From the NCBI RefSeq assembly GCF_003967555.1, contig NZ_BIFS01000002.1:2046001-2110000 (forward strand): a stretch of 64,000 nucleotides of DNA, written 5' to 3'. The translations under genes were made by a program, and so were the position numbers. The stretch is from Dictyobacter kobayashii (lineage in GTDB: Bacteria; Chloroflexota; Ktedonobacteria; Ktedonobacterales; Ktedonobacteraceae). The notes below the pieces were generated by a model that worked only from the letters and a program-made list of their open reading frames with translations, was not told the DNA's origin and did not search any database. This document shows, in pieces, positions 8,723 to 17,431 of the stretch. How positions within the stretch are numbered: the stretch's first letter is position 1; every line of letters starts with the position of its first letter.

Positions 8723-9613
8723 CTACTCCTCTCCTGGTTGAAATGCTTCACGCATTGGTATGTTCAGATTTGATGGTAGATCGATTGGTTGTGACCCCAT
8801 GGTCGTGATGGCAACAAGCTGTTCGGCATCTTTGGTAGGCAGCAGGCTGCGACGCAAATTCACCAGGTGGGGACCAAAGGTGGCCTCCAATTCCGGCGAG
8901 AGTTGCTCATAGATAGCTGCTAAATAAGCTTCGTCCCGAATAAATTTTTCAACCACGCGCACCATGGTCCGATTTTGTGTAACGACACCGGTTGCTGGCG
9001 CATCCAGTGAAGCGACCAGGGCCTCTTCAAAGTCTATTGCCAGTGCGATGACATGACCGCCTACCACTTTTTCGGGACCTTCATGCTGGTAGATCATTGC
9101 GTAGTCGGCGCTGGCGCTGCCAAATAAATTAAGAATGACTGTGCAGCCTCGGTCGCGGGCCGCCCGTAAGACATCGGCGAAGCGCTCAAGATCTTCGGCC
9201 CACAGGCTGGCGGCGATACGATGCTTGGCTAGTGTGATCAACTCGCGCAAACGCGCCTCAATGCGGCTATACTCATTGAGTTCCCAAAAGTGTCCCACAC
9301 CATCGGGCTGTTCGAGCGCTGTAAGTTGTTGCTCTAAACTCTGACAGCGTTGCGTGGTCTCCTCCTGGATTCGTTGTAGCAGCCGACCAGGTGGGACAGG
9401 CGCGTAGCGGACTGGATCTGCGCTTACAGCTGTAACACGTTCTTTATTTGTTAGAGTTTCAAGTGCTTGATAGGTGTTGGCCCGGGGTAGGCCCGCGCCC
9501 TTACTGACTTCATAGCCCGTAGAGAGTGGATGCTGGAGCAAGAAGATATAAATTTGTGCCTCCGCTCCTGTAAACCCGAGATGCTTCATCTCTTCGATGG
9601 TCGCTATAGTCAC
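8723..9613 (-). CDS. TrmB-family transcriptional regulator
   Basis: 296-aa DNA-binding protein. Residues ~5-75 are the TrmB winged helix (LGFTGAEAQIYIFLL..LSTGYEVSKGAGLPRANTYQALETL); ~75-115 a coiled dimerisation helix; the middle (~110-225) resembles the phospholipase-D-like effector domain of TrmB proteins (HRIAASLWAEDL, VVGGHVIALAIDFEEAL). TrmB relatives bind sugars or other metabolites and control uptake or metabolic genes. The start is GTG at 9613, preceded by AAGGAAG. A 10-bp inverted repeat sits ~26 nt upstream and suggests autoregulation. Ligand and targets are unknown. Confidence 0.88.
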   Translation of the reverse strand: MTIATIEEMKHLGFTGAEAQIYIFLLQHPLSTGYEVSKGAGLPRANTYQALETLTNKERVTAVSADPVRYAPVPPGRLLQRIQEETTQRCQSLEQQLTALEQPDGVGHFWELNEYSRIEARLRELITLAKHRIAASLWAEDLERFADVLRAARDRGCTVILNLFGSASADYAMIYQHEGPEKVVGGHVIALAIDFEEALVASLDAPATGVVTQNRTMVRVVEKFIRDEAYLAAIYEQLSPELEATFGPHLVNLRRSLLPTKDAEQLVAITTMGSQPIDLPSNLNIPMREAFQPGEE

Positions 9614-9638
9614 GAGTTCGGCTTCCTTTCTCTTGCAG

Positions 9639-9662
9639 TAGTAGTAGTAACAACTACTACTA
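9639..9662. promoter_or_regulatory. Putative operator of the TrmB-family regulator
   Basis: A perfect inverted repeat, TAGTAGTAGT-AACA-ACTACTACTA, lies between the divergent trmB-like gene (start 9613) and the AAC(3)-like gene (start 9759). Its position in the shared promoter region makes it a good candidate operator for the adjacent regulator. Confidence 0.55.
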
Positions 9663-9758
9663 TAATGATTGGAGGGCTCCTTGTCAAGGGCTGAGAGTTG
9701 ATTTTATTGCTGACCAATGATAATCTGTTCGGGTTGTCGAGTAGAAAGGAATTAATTC

Positions 9759-10568
9759 ATGTCTGAAGAACAAGTGGTGCGGGAGACTTCCACCCTCTGT
9801 ACGTGCGAAAGCCTGGTCCAGGATCTGCGGCGCCTGGGTTTGCAGGCCGGGATGACTGTTATCGTCCATTCGTCGTTGCGCTCATTGGGATGGGTCTGTG
9901 GCGGCCCGGTAGCAGTGGTTGAGGCGCTGATGGATGTTGTGACCGAGAGGGGCACGCTGGTAATGCCGACCCAGACCGGCAATTATTCTGATCCGGCTAA
10001 CTGGCAAAATCCTCCAGTCCCACAACCGTGGTGGGATATTATCTATGAAGCCATGCCAGCCTTTCGGCCTGAAGTCACGCCATCATATGGTATGGGTGTT
10101 GTTGTTGAGACATTTCGCACTCATCCTGGTGTGGTACGTAGTAATCATCCTCAGGTATCATTTGCTGCCTGGGGCAAGCATGCGCGTGAGATTACGGCCA
10201 ATCACAGTCTGGAATATGGGTTGGGTGAACAATCACCGCTGGCTCGTATGTATGAGTTGGCTGGCTGGACATTACTGCTTGGTGTTGGCTATGACCGCAA
10301 TACCTCTTTCCACCTGGCCGAATATCGTAGTCCTGGTACGAAAGAAGTCACGCTGGGTGCTCCGATCATTGAAAATGGTCAGCGCATCTGGAAGCGTTTC
10401 AAGGATATCGATATCGATGCAGATATATTTCCTGCTATTGGTCAGGATTTTGAAGAGACGCAACAGGTCTTGCTTGGCAAGGTTGGGCAGGCCGAGAGCC
10501 GTTTATTGCCCCAGCGGCCTGCCATAGATTTCGCGACCGCCTGGTTGAAGCGCCAGCGCGGCTTTTAA
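9759..10568 (+). CDS. AAC(3)-family N-acetyltransferase
   Basis: 269-aa member of the aminoglycoside 3-N-acetyltransferase family (Antibiotic_NAT), which uses acetyl-CoA. Family landmarks are VIVHSSLRSLGWVCGGP near the N-terminus, GTLVMPTQTG, TPSYGMGVVVETFRTHPGVVRSNHPQVSFAAWG, and LLGVGYDRNTSFHLAEY carrying the conserved His and Glu region. Such genes are common on environmental chromosomes and many act on non-drug amines; resistance should not be assumed. It is divergent from the TrmB-type regulator and may be its target. AAAGGAA precedes the ATG. Confidence 0.9.
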   Translation: MSEEQVVRETSTLCTCESLVQDLRRLGLQAGMTVIVHSSLRSLGWVCGGPVAVVEALMDVVTERGTLVMPTQTGNYSDPANWQNPPVPQPWWDIIYEAMPAFRPEVTPSYGMGVVVETFRTHPGVVRSNHPQVSFAAWGKHAREITANHSLEYGLGEQSPLARMYELAGWTLLLGVGYDRNTSFHLAEYRSPGTKEVTLGAPIIENGQRIWKRFKDIDIDADIFPAIGQDFEETQQVLLGKVGQAESRLLPQRPAIDFATAWLKRQRGF

Positions 10569-10589
10569 GTCCTCGCTGGCACTTATCCC

Positions 10590-12009
10590 TTAGCGTTGAG
10601 CTGCTGCATAGCGCTCCACGACCTCATCAATATTCCCGGCCAGGTAGAACATGTGCTCCGGGATATTGTCGTGTTGACCATCCAGAATCTCTCTGGCTCC
10701 GCGCAGCGTTTCTGCCAGCGTCACATAGCGCCCTTCCATATTGGTGAAGACCTGGGCGGTACTGAAGGGTTGGGTGAGGAAGCGCTGCATTTTACGCGCT
10801 CGGGTGACCGAGAGCTTATCCTCATCAGTTAGCTCTTCAACGCCCATGATATTGATGATATCCTGTAATTCACGATAGCGTTGCAGCAGGCGCTGCACAG
10901 CGCGTGTCACATTATAATGTTCTTCACCAACTATATTGGGGTCCATGATGCGGCTATTTGATGCCAGGGGATCGATGGCTGGAAACAACCCCTGTTCGAA
11001 CAGCGAACGCTCCAGTACGACGGTAGCATCCAGGTGGGCGAAGGTTGTGACCGGTGCAGGATCTGTGTAGTCGTCAGCCGGCACGAACACAGCCTGGAGC
11101 GAGGTAATCGAACCATCCTTTGTGCTGGTAATACGCTCCTGTAGATCGCCCATCTCTTCAGCCAGGTTGGGCTGATAACCAACCGCCGATGGCATGCGGC
11201 CCAGCAATGCTGAGACCTCAGCACCTGCCTGTGAGAAGCGGAAGATATTGTCGATGAAGATCAGAACATCTTTGTGTTCTTCATCACGGAAGTATTCCGC
11301 CATCGTCAGTCCCGTCAGAGCGACGCGCAGACGTGATCCTGGAGGTTCATTCATCTGTCCATAGACCATGGCGACGCGGTCGATCACTCCTCGCTCGATC
11401 ATTTCATTATAGAGCTCATTCCCCTCACGTGTGCGCTCACCAACCCCTACAAATACGCTGTTACCATTGTGTTTGCGCGCAATATTGTTGATCAACTCTT
11501 GAATGATCACAGTTTTTCCAACCCCTGCCCCGCCAAAGGCACCGATCTTTCCACCTTTTACAAAAGGCTGATATCAGGTCAATGACCTTGATCCCTGTTT
11601 CGAGCATCTCCGCCTGTATCGTCTGGTCCTCTAAAATCGGAGCCTCACGATGAATCTGCCATAATGGCGCATCTGTGATGGGTGCGGCGTTATCGACGGG
11701 CTGGCCCAGTACATTGAAGACGCGCCCCAATGTTTGCGGACCTACGGGTACCGAGATCGGGCGTCCCCGGTTGATGACTTCGGCTCCCCGCTGCAATCCA
11801 TCGGTGGCCCCGAGCGCGATACAACGGACCCAGTTATTACCCATATGCTGCTCTACTTCGAAGGCCAGCGCCTGTTCTAAATCTATTGCTGGTTGCTTTA
11901 AGCGTAGCTCATCATATATTTTAGGGAGTTGGTCCTGTGGGAATTCGATATCAACTACTGCCCCTAGTACCTGTACGATTTTTCCAGTTGGATATGACGC
12001 AACTGTCAT
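10590..12009 (-). pseudogene. atpD: F-type ATP synthase beta subunit, orphan, one frameshift
   Basis: Catalytic beta subunit of F1-ATPase. From 12009 (AAGGAGG, then ATG) the frame shows the beta-barrel domain (GKIVQVLGAVVDIEF), GRVFNVLGQPVD and ETGIKVIDL; it breaks at about 11573. One base skipped there restores QPFVKGGKIG and the P-loop GGAGVGKT, followed by GERTREGNELYNEM, FIDNIFRFSQAG, the DELSEED-region equivalent and a normal C-terminus, ~472 residues in all. No other atp genes flank it (AAC(3) convergent, LuxR-type upstream), so it is a stand-alone copy rather than part of an atp operon. The frameshift falls just before the P-loop; it may be a sequence error or may kill a spare copy. 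Confidence 0.88.
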
Positions 12010-12196
12010 ATGCTGCCTCCTTCATGGCTTTTCTAACTTTTTTCTTCTGCCCCTAATGTACAGAAAAAAGGAGGCTCGGATATGACTCTTATTACGTAGT
12101 TTTGTGGACTTACAGCGCCAGGCTAGCGGGTTGTGAGAGGTAGGCAGAATAACGTAGGCCGATAGGGGGGAACTGGCGTGGATTATGCAAGCAATT

Positions 12197-15028
12197 TTAG
12201 ACCAGTTTGTTCTCGACCGCGAAGCGCGTGGCGGCACTGCGCGATGAGACTCCCAGTTTGGCATAGATGGAGCGCAGATGGGTGTTGACGGTACGGGGGC
12301 TCAGGACCAGTTTCTGGGCAATAAGGACGTCGGTCAGGCCGTCGGCCAGCAGACGCAGGACGTCCATCTCACGTACAGTCAACCCGGCTGGATAGGTATC
12401 CGTGGTGGATTTCTCCTCCTGTGCCTCTAGTTGTTTATTCAGGTGAATATTCGCGATCATGCCAAGGGTCTGTGGTAAGCTCATATTTCGGCCGACGCTC
12501 CAATTCTCATGGAAGGCTTTTTCGCCGATATCCTTCTTATAGTTTTTTAGCTGCTGTGCATAGCTGACCTGGTATACCTGTTCAATGGGAGCCGAGATGC
12601 CCTCGCGCAGGCTGGCGGCGCTGCCCAGAAACTGAACGGCACGTTCAGGTAGATCCATCAATCTACACAACTGGGCGAAGTCCTCCAGCGCAATGGCCAT
12701 GCCAAGCATATTTCCAAGCAGGGAGGCATGGTGAAGTGCTTTGCGGATCTCGATGCCGGCCTGTTCGTAGTTGTGACCTGCCAGGGCTACGCAGGCCAGT
12801 CCATGGAAAAGAGCTAGCTTGGAGACCTGGTTGCCCATACCAGCCATCAGGCCAAGGCTCTGTTCGTAATATGTTTTGGCGTCTCTATCGTGTCCATTCA
12901 AGCGTGCCAGGTCGCCCAGACAGCCGAGGGCGGCGGCCATACCTGCCGGATAATTAATCTCCCTGGTAATGTGCAGGCTTTCTTTGATATATTGGGTCGC
13001 CTCTACGATTGCGCCAGTGCTTATGTGCAGCTTGCCCAGTCCCAGCAGCACACTGGCCCTTTCGCGCCTGGTACCCAGTGCCGTAACCAATTCCAGACAG
13101 CTAGCTAATGCCTGCTGCGCCCTATTATAATCACCACACTGACGCAAAGTATTGCCAATACTATTCAAGCACACGACCTGTCCCAGGCGATCATTAATCT
13201 TTTGATAGAGGAGTTGACCCTTTTGATAGAGAAAGTGGGCGGTGACAAATTTGCTGCGCTGGCTCATTGTGTCGCCGACATGGATTAGAACATCGGCCTG
13301 ACTGCGTATATCGCCAGCCTGGCGTAAGAGGCGCAGACTCAGCGCATAGCGAACCTGTGCAGCCTTAAAATCACATTGTTGATTGGCAATATTGCCACAG
13401 ATACTGTAAAGGATGCCGCGACACCATATATCTGATGATCCGCGCAGCGTTTGGAGGCTGTTTTCAGCCAGCTGGCGCGCATCATCGTAGCGTCCCTGGT
13501 GCGATTCCAGCAGGGCCAGCGCTCCCTGTGACAGGGCATGGGTACGTGTATCTCCCGTTGATTCGGCCAGCCGCTCGCTCTCTTCCAGGCGTTCACGGGC
13601 CAGTTCTAGATGACCATGCAGATGGGCCATGCTCCCAGCGCTATAATAGATGCGCGCTAATAGCTGGCTAGAATATGCATCGGTCGAGATAGCGATAACC
13701 TCCTCCAACCAGTTATGACCTTCATTTAAAGAACTGCGCAATTGTAGAAAGCGTCCCAGGCTACTGGCCAGACGCTGGGCGATCTCTACTTCAAGTTGAT
13801 CGATGACCCAGCGCATGGCGGTCCAGATATTGGCCGCTTCCAGATCAAGTCGGGCCAGCCATTGCTGTTGCTCGCTGCCATAGAGGTATGGTTCACTTTT
13901 TTCTACCAGTGCTGTAAAGAATTGCGCATGACGCCTCTGAGCCGCAATCAGTTCTTGTTGCTGTTTAAGACTATCAATAGCATATTCTCTGATAGTCTCT
14001 AGCAGCCAGAAACGTGTTTCGGAGCCGTTATCACCCACTACGCGAACCAGGCTTTTATCAACGAGCGAGCTCAGTAAACTTAAGGTATCCTCATCTCCCA
14101 GGACATCGGTTGAGCCGATTGCCGTCGCTGCTTCAATGGTCCAGCTGCCGGTAAGAATGCCCAGCTGGCGAAAGAAGTATTTCTCTGCCTCATTCAGCAG
14201 GTTGTAGCTCCAATCCAGGGTATTGCGCAGCGTTTGTTGGCGTGGAGAAAGATTGCGCGCCCCACCAACCAGGATGCGTAAACGATTATGCAGCCGTTCT
14301 AGCAATTCCTGTGGCGTTAACAGTTTACAGCGTGCCGCCGCTAACTCGATAGCCAGTGGCAAACCATCTAATTGAATACAAATCTCAGTGACGGCATGCA
14401 GGTTCTCTTCACCCAGCGCAAAGGTTGGCTTGACGGCTTGCGCACGCTCAATAAAGAGGCGGACTGCATCTGAAGGCTCGCTTAGCGATAGAGTGTGTGG
14501 TTGATCTGGTAAGGGGAGATCCAGTGGTAGTACTTCAAATTCATACTCACCATAAATATGCAGGGCCTCGCGGCTGGTTACCAGGATACTCAGATAGGGA
14601 GCTGCCGTAAGCAGGTTAGCAATGGCAATATTAGCCTCCATAACGTGTTCAAAATTATCCAGTACCAATAACAGATGTTTATCATGCAGATATGCCTGGA
14701 GCTCTTCACCGATAGAGTATTGTCCTGTTTCTTCAATTCCCAGGGTCTGGGCAATCGTTGAGAGCACGAATGTATGTTCGTGGAGGGGGGCCAGTTGCAC
14801 AAAAAAGACCTCTTCGGCAAAAGAGCTACGCAATTGATAGGCAATTTCAAGTGCCAGGCGTGTCTTCCCTACGCCACCAGGCCCCGTCAGGGTCAACAGG
14901 CGGCGCTGCTGATTTTGCAATAATGAGGAAACATGCAGGATATCCGTAGCACGCCCAATGATGGTATTCATCTGTGCCGGTAAATGATGCTCTATATGTG
15001 TTCTGTGAGATATATTATCCTGACCCAT
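12197..15028 (-). CDS. Large LuxR-type regulator with NB-ARC-like ATPase and helical repeats
   Basis: ~943-aa signal-transducing regulator. Order: short N-terminus; AAA/NB-ARC-type NTPase at ~30-300 with Walker A GPGGVGKTRLALEIA, Walker B LLLVLDNFEHV, sensor LVTSREAL and the GLPLAIELAAARCKLL motif; winged-helix linker; long TPR-like helical region (~400-830); C-terminal LuxR HTH (LTVREMDVLRLLADGLTDVLIAQKLVLSPRTVNTHLRSIYAKL). Such proteins couple nucleotide-driven oligomerisation to promoter binding; the inducer is unknown. ATG at 15028 is preferred over 15100 because AAGGAT precedes it at the right distance. No operon partner; an unusual 11-bp-spaced repeat array lies 120-170 nt upstream. Confidence 0.93.
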   Translation of the reverse strand: MGQDNISHRTHIEHHLPAQMNTIIGRATDILHVSSLLQNQQRRLLTLTGPGGVGKTRLALEIAYQLRSSFAEEVFFVQLAPLHEHTFVLSTIAQTLGIEETGQYSIGEELQAYLHDKHLLLVLDNFEHVMEANIAIANLLTAAPYLSILVTSREALHIYGEYEFEVLPLDLPLPDQPHTLSLSEPSDAVRLFIERAQAVKPTFALGEENLHAVTEICIQLDGLPLAIELAAARCKLLTPQELLERLHNRLRILVGGARNLSPRQQTLRNTLDWSYNLLNEAEKYFFRQLGILTGSWTIEAATAIGSTDVLGDEDTLSLLSSLVDKSLVRVVGDNGSETRFWLLETIREYAIDSLKQQQELIAAQRRHAQFFTALVEKSEPYLYGSEQQQWLARLDLEAANIWTAMRWVIDQLEVEIAQRLASSLGRFLQLRSSLNEGHNWLEEVIAISTDAYSSQLLARIYYSAGSMAHLHGHLELARERLEESERLAESTGDTRTHALSQGALALLESHQGRYDDARQLAENSLQTLRGSSDIWCRGILYSICGNIANQQCDFKAAQVRYALSLRLLRQAGDIRSQADVLIHVGDTMSQRSKFVTAHFLYQKGQLLYQKINDRLGQVVCLNSIGNTLRQCGDYNRAQQALASCLELVTALGTRRERASVLLGLGKLHISTGAIVEATQYIKESLHITREINYPAGMAAALGCLGDLARLNGHDRDAKTYYEQSLGLMAGMGNQVSKLALFHGLACVALAGHNYEQAGIEIRKALHHASLLGNMLGMAIALEDFAQLCRLMDLPERAVQFLGSAASLREGISAPIEQVYQVSYAQQLKNYKKDIGEKAFHENWSVGRNMSLPQTLGMIANIHLNKQLEAQEEKSTTDTYPAGLTVREMDVLRLLADGLTDVLIAQKLVLSPRTVNTHLRSIYAKLGVSSRSAATRFAVENKLV

Positions 15029-15149
15029 AGCTTTATCCTTGCAAGCTGTAAAAAGCCATCCTCTACGCCGCTCACTCGCGTCCAGTTGTGCCTTGTACAC
15101 TGCTTTTCTTCCTATTTTAGCAGATAAAGATAAAATACGCCCATAATTT

Positions 15150-15199
15150 GTGATGTTGTTGTGATGTGATTTAAGAGAGCTGTGAGTGTATTGTGAGTG
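15150..15199. promoter_or_regulatory. Four heptamer direct repeats with 11/21/11-bp spacing
   Basis: GTGATGT at 15150 and 15161, then GTGAGTG at 15182 and 15193. Each pair has an 11-bp period and the pairs are nearly two turns apart, so all four face one side of the helix. This pattern is typical of tandem-binding OmpR/PhoB or SARP-type winged-helix dimers. It lies upstream of the LuxR/ATPase gene on the reverse strand and of the putative small RNA on the forward strand. No regulator of that type is encoded nearby. Confidence 0.5.
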
Positions 15200-15320
15200 A
15201 TAGGATATATTCTTACTTCAGATGAAACAAGATATTTAATCCACTGGGGGCTCTCTTGGTGTGTTTAATACGGTACTCTTCTTGTTTCATCTCAATTTCT
15301 CTCTTGTAAGTTATGTGCTT

Positions 15321-15338
15321 CAAATTGTTCACAATTTG
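15321..15338. promoter_or_regulatory. 18-bp palindrome (operator-like)
   Basis: CAAATTGT-TC-ACAATTTG, a perfect 8-bp inverted repeat with a 2-nt centre, in the non-coding stretch between the LuxR-type gene and murB. Its size suits a dimeric regulator; no target promoter is evident. Confidence 0.4.
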
Positions 15339-15412
15339 CACCGGAGTTTATAAATTCAAAAATAACTACAGGTGGCAATGAGGCTATGTAGGATTGGTTT
15401 GGATTTATTGAG

Positions 15413-15461
15413 AATGCCTATCAGCTATAGAGCATTGTGTATAGCTGATAGGCATTTTTTT
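15413..15461 (+). terminator. Intrinsic terminator without an upstream gene
   Basis: A 17-bp stem (AATGCCTATCAGCTATA and complement) with a ~10-nt loop and a run of seven T at 15455-15461. No forward-strand gene ends here, so it points to an unannotated transcript. Confidence 0.85.
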
Positions 15462-15484
15462 ATTTGTATAACTTTTGTTGGCAT

Positions 15485-15528
15485 AAAAAAACAGATCCGG
15501 TAAACATTCAACCGGATCTGTTTTTTTT
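15485..15528 (-). terminator. Terminator of murB
   Basis: AACAGATCCGGT pairs with its complement around a ~9-nt loop, with T-runs on both strands. It begins eight bases after the murB stop on the reverse strand. Confidence 0.93.
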
Positions 15529-15535
15529 CTTAGCT

Positions 15536-16621
15536 TTATGCGCCACGCAATTCTACGTTGAGCTCTAGTTTGACATTGAATTTATCCTGTACACGTTGAC
15601 GCATCTCTTTGATTAAATTGAGAATATCGCTGGTTGTGGCACCACCATTATTCACAATATAGTTGGCATTGCGATCTGATACCTGCACTTTGCCTTGCGT
15701 GAAACCTTTCAGACCGGCCTGTTCGATCAATGAACTGGCCTTCTGACCCTCTGGATCTTTGAAGATAGACCCGGTATGGCGATTGATTGGCTCATATTCT
15801 TTGCGCTCGCGTTGATAGAGTTTAAGATTTTCCTCTAATTTTTGTGGCGCTTCGGGGTGGAGACGTATACCCAACGTCATCACTATTTCAGCTGGTTCAA
15901 TCAGGCCACGTGGGACCGCTAATATGTTACCCTGCTGATCAAATGCACTTTCGTGTCCAGAGCGGAAGCGGCTATAGCGATAGTTTAGATCTAACTCATC
16001 TTTGCTATAGCGCCGTGTGATTGGCAATGAGAGCGCGTCACCTTCCAGATTACATCCACGAGCATCTAAAACTTCAATCCACTCCAACACCTCGCTTAGA
16101 TCATGGTCGTGAGCTCCCGCATTACTGACAAGGCCACCTCCCAGCGTACCTGGAATGCCAATGCCAAACTCAACACCTCCCCAGCCCAGGGGTGCCAGTT
16201 CATGCGCAATGCGTGGCCAGCTCGAACCTGAGCCTGCGCTCAATATCGCACTGCCATTGGCCTCCTCTGTGATCTGGTATTCATGCCCAATTACGCGGGC
16301 CACAATCCCACGTACACCGGCATCGGTAAAAATAATATTTGAGCCATTGCCAATCAAAAGTAGCGGCCAGTGTTCTTCAGCGCAGAGGCTAACCAGCCCG
16401 ATCAATTCGTCGCGCGTCTCAACTGTAATCCAGATATCGGCCGGTCCACCAACTCCAAAGGCGCTATGGTGTGCCAATGGTTCGTTTTTACGCACACGCG
16501 TATCAAAACGTCTTTGTAATTGATAATGAGCCAGTTCGGTATTAAAGCCTGTCGTATTTTCAAGGTCGAATGGTGGTATGATGTTGTTTGGATCATTATT
16601 TGGTGGTGTCATATGTTGCAT
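15536..16621 (-). CDS. murB: UDP-N-acetylenolpyruvoylglucosamine reductase
   Basis: Reduces UDP-GlcNAc-enolpyruvate to UDP-MurNAc with NADPH and FAD, the second step of peptidoglycan precursor synthesis; cytoplasmic. 361 aa, slightly long because of a ~40-residue N-terminal lead. FAD-binding features: HSAFGVGGPADIW, PLLLIGNGSNI, GWGGVEFGIGIPGTLGGGLVSNAGAH. Substrate domain: KRRYSKDELDLNYRYSRFR-like segment and catalytic Ser in GSIFKDP, SSLIEQAGLKGFTQGKVQVSDRNANYIVNNGGAT. A glutamate near the C-terminus (LELNVELRG) fits the catalytic acid. Starts with ATG at 16621; monocistronic with its own terminator. Its upstream gap holds a direct-repeat pair at 16827-16875. Confidence 0.97.
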   Translation of the reverse strand: MQHMTPPNNDPNNIIPPFDLENTTGFNTELAHYQLQRRFDTRVRKNEPLAHHSAFGVGGPADIWITVETRDELIGLVSLCAEEHWPLLLIGNGSNIIFTDAGVRGIVARVIGHEYQITEEANGSAILSAGSGSSWPRIAHELAPLGWGGVEFGIGIPGTLGGGLVSNAGAHDHDLSEVLEWIEVLDARGCNLEGDALSLPITRRYSKDELDLNYRYSRFRSGHESAFDQQGNILAVPRGLIEPAEIVMTLGIRLHPEAPQKLEENLKLYQRERKEYEPINRHTGSIFKDPEGQKASSLIEQAGLKGFTQGKVQVSDRNANYIVNNGGATTSDILNLIKEMRQRVQDKFNVKLELNVELRGA

Positions 16622-16826
16622 CTCTAACCCCGCTTATCTTCTCTATATAAACCATATGAATGCGCTATATGGATCAGTTGTCCTGCAACGCGGGCACATT
16701 AAAGATCGCGAAATCCCGTCCTGTTCACTACAACCAGGCTACATACTGGTAGTGACTATACAGGTAGATAATTGATTCTGAGATTCTATTGTGCCCGTTG
16801 TTGTTTCTCAAAGTGTAGCCCTGCAT

Positions 16827-16875
16827 CATCACAGAGTGATCACCGCTTTCAGATCTTACATCACAGGGAGATCAC
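16827..16875. promoter_or_regulatory. Direct repeat pair upstream of murB
   Basis: CATCACAGAGTGATCAC (16827-16843) recurs as CATCACAGGGAGATCAC (16859-16875), a 32-bp period or about three helical turns; the first unit is itself a small palindrome (ATCAC-AGA-GTGAT). It lies ~210-250 nt upstream of the murB start in a 410-nt gap. Nothing else but the terminator at 16981 was seen in that gap. Confidence 0.4.
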
Positions 16876-16980
16876 GACATTTGAGAGGTAAGTGTTACAT
16901 ATATTAGTCGGGCAACATATAAATAAATACACTAAGAGCTGGGATATATGTTATTTGTCTGCTGGGAAAGCTGTGAGGAC

Positions 16981-17026
16981 AAGAAAAAGAACCACCCGGT
17001 TATCACACTGGCGGTTCTTTTTCTTT
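16981..17026 (-). terminator. Terminator after the zinc-finger mini-gene
   Basis: AAGAAAAAGAACC...GG pairs with GGTTCTTTTTCTT around an ~10-nt loop; T-rich tracts on both strands. It starts 8 nt past the stop of the reverse-strand zinc-finger gene. Confidence 0.85.
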
Positions 17027-17033
17027 AAATTAT

Positions 17034-17264
17034 TTATACGAGATGGAGAGCCTCAACCTGCTGCTGGGGAGTTGAGGTAATCTTGATATGATGAGTGGAG
17101 CAATGAACACAATAGGAATGTAACACCGAACTGTGGGTGCGTTTCAAGGTGCAAGCGTGATGGTTACAAATTGTTCTACCGCAATCCATGCAAGATTGTG
17201 TATTCCACCATTTCAATGGGACATTGCATAGAGCGCATGTATGTCCACTACGTACTTGCTTCAT
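17034..17264 (-). CDS. Small FYVE/RING-like zinc-finger protein, unknown
   Basis: 76-aa protein made almost entirely of a double zinc-binding module. The ligand pattern is C-x2-C (CALC), 11 residues with WW, C-x2-C (CMDC), G-R-T-I-C-x2-H, then YCVHC: four pairs, as in FYVE or Rabphilin-type fingers. The ATG at 17264 is chosen because GAAGGAG stands 9 nt before it; upstream in-frame ATGs (to 17360) lack a ribosome site, giving a long leader. Two operator-like repeats lie at 17381-17431. No function is known to me; bacterial FYVE-like fingers are rare. It has no operon partner. Confidence 0.72.
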   Translation of the reverse strand: MKQVRSGHTCALCNVPLKWWNTQSCMDCGRTICNHHACTLKRTHSSVLHSYCVHCSTHHIKITSTPQQQVEALHLV

Positions 17265-17380
17265 CGCTCTCATCTCCTTCAGATAAGACATATCATCTTG
17301 ATATCTTTTAAGGTCAAGCATGCCAAAGATCGTGCTTTGGATGCTCCTGATTAACATCAATCGGTTGTTCTTTTTATGTA

Positions 17381-17431
17381 TTAGCCCTGGCTAATATCCG
17401 ACCTCGCTACTAAGATATTAGCACAGGCTAA
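17381..17431. promoter_or_regulatory. Pair of TTAGC-N4-GCTAA operators
   Basis: TTAGCCCTGGCTAA (17381-17394) and TTAGCACAGGCTAA (17418-17431), each a palindrome and both followed by a similar ATATCCG segment; period 37 bp. They lie in the probable promoter region of the zinc-finger gene. Two matched palindromes are a strong sign of a specific dimeric regulator, whose gene is not identified. Confidence 0.6.

Larger units (their letters stand above)
15220..15461 (+). ncRNA. Candidate structured small RNA
   Basis: On the forward strand, AGATGAAACAAGA (15220-15232) pairs perfectly with 15280-15292, enclosing a ~47-nt region with smaller internal pairings, and a strong intrinsic terminator follows at 15413-15461. 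No ORF with a ribosome site is present. A gene-less transcript with a closing stem and its own terminator is the best explanation, but no promoter was convincingly identified and no known RNA family was matched. Confidence 0.35.

Noticed and set aside
9759..10568. Dedicated antibiotic resistance gene
   Set aside because: AAC(3)-family membership is clear, but chromosomal environmental homologues often lack aminoglycoside activity and no resistance or mobile context is present.
10590..12009. Programmed ribosomal frameshift in atpD
   Set aside because: No slippery heptamer or stimulatory structure is evident at 11573, no atpD is known to use one, and many other genes here have similar single-base shifts.
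15220..15292. 6S RNA
   Set aside because: The stem is short (13 bp) and the enclosed region lacks the large central bubble and overall length expected.
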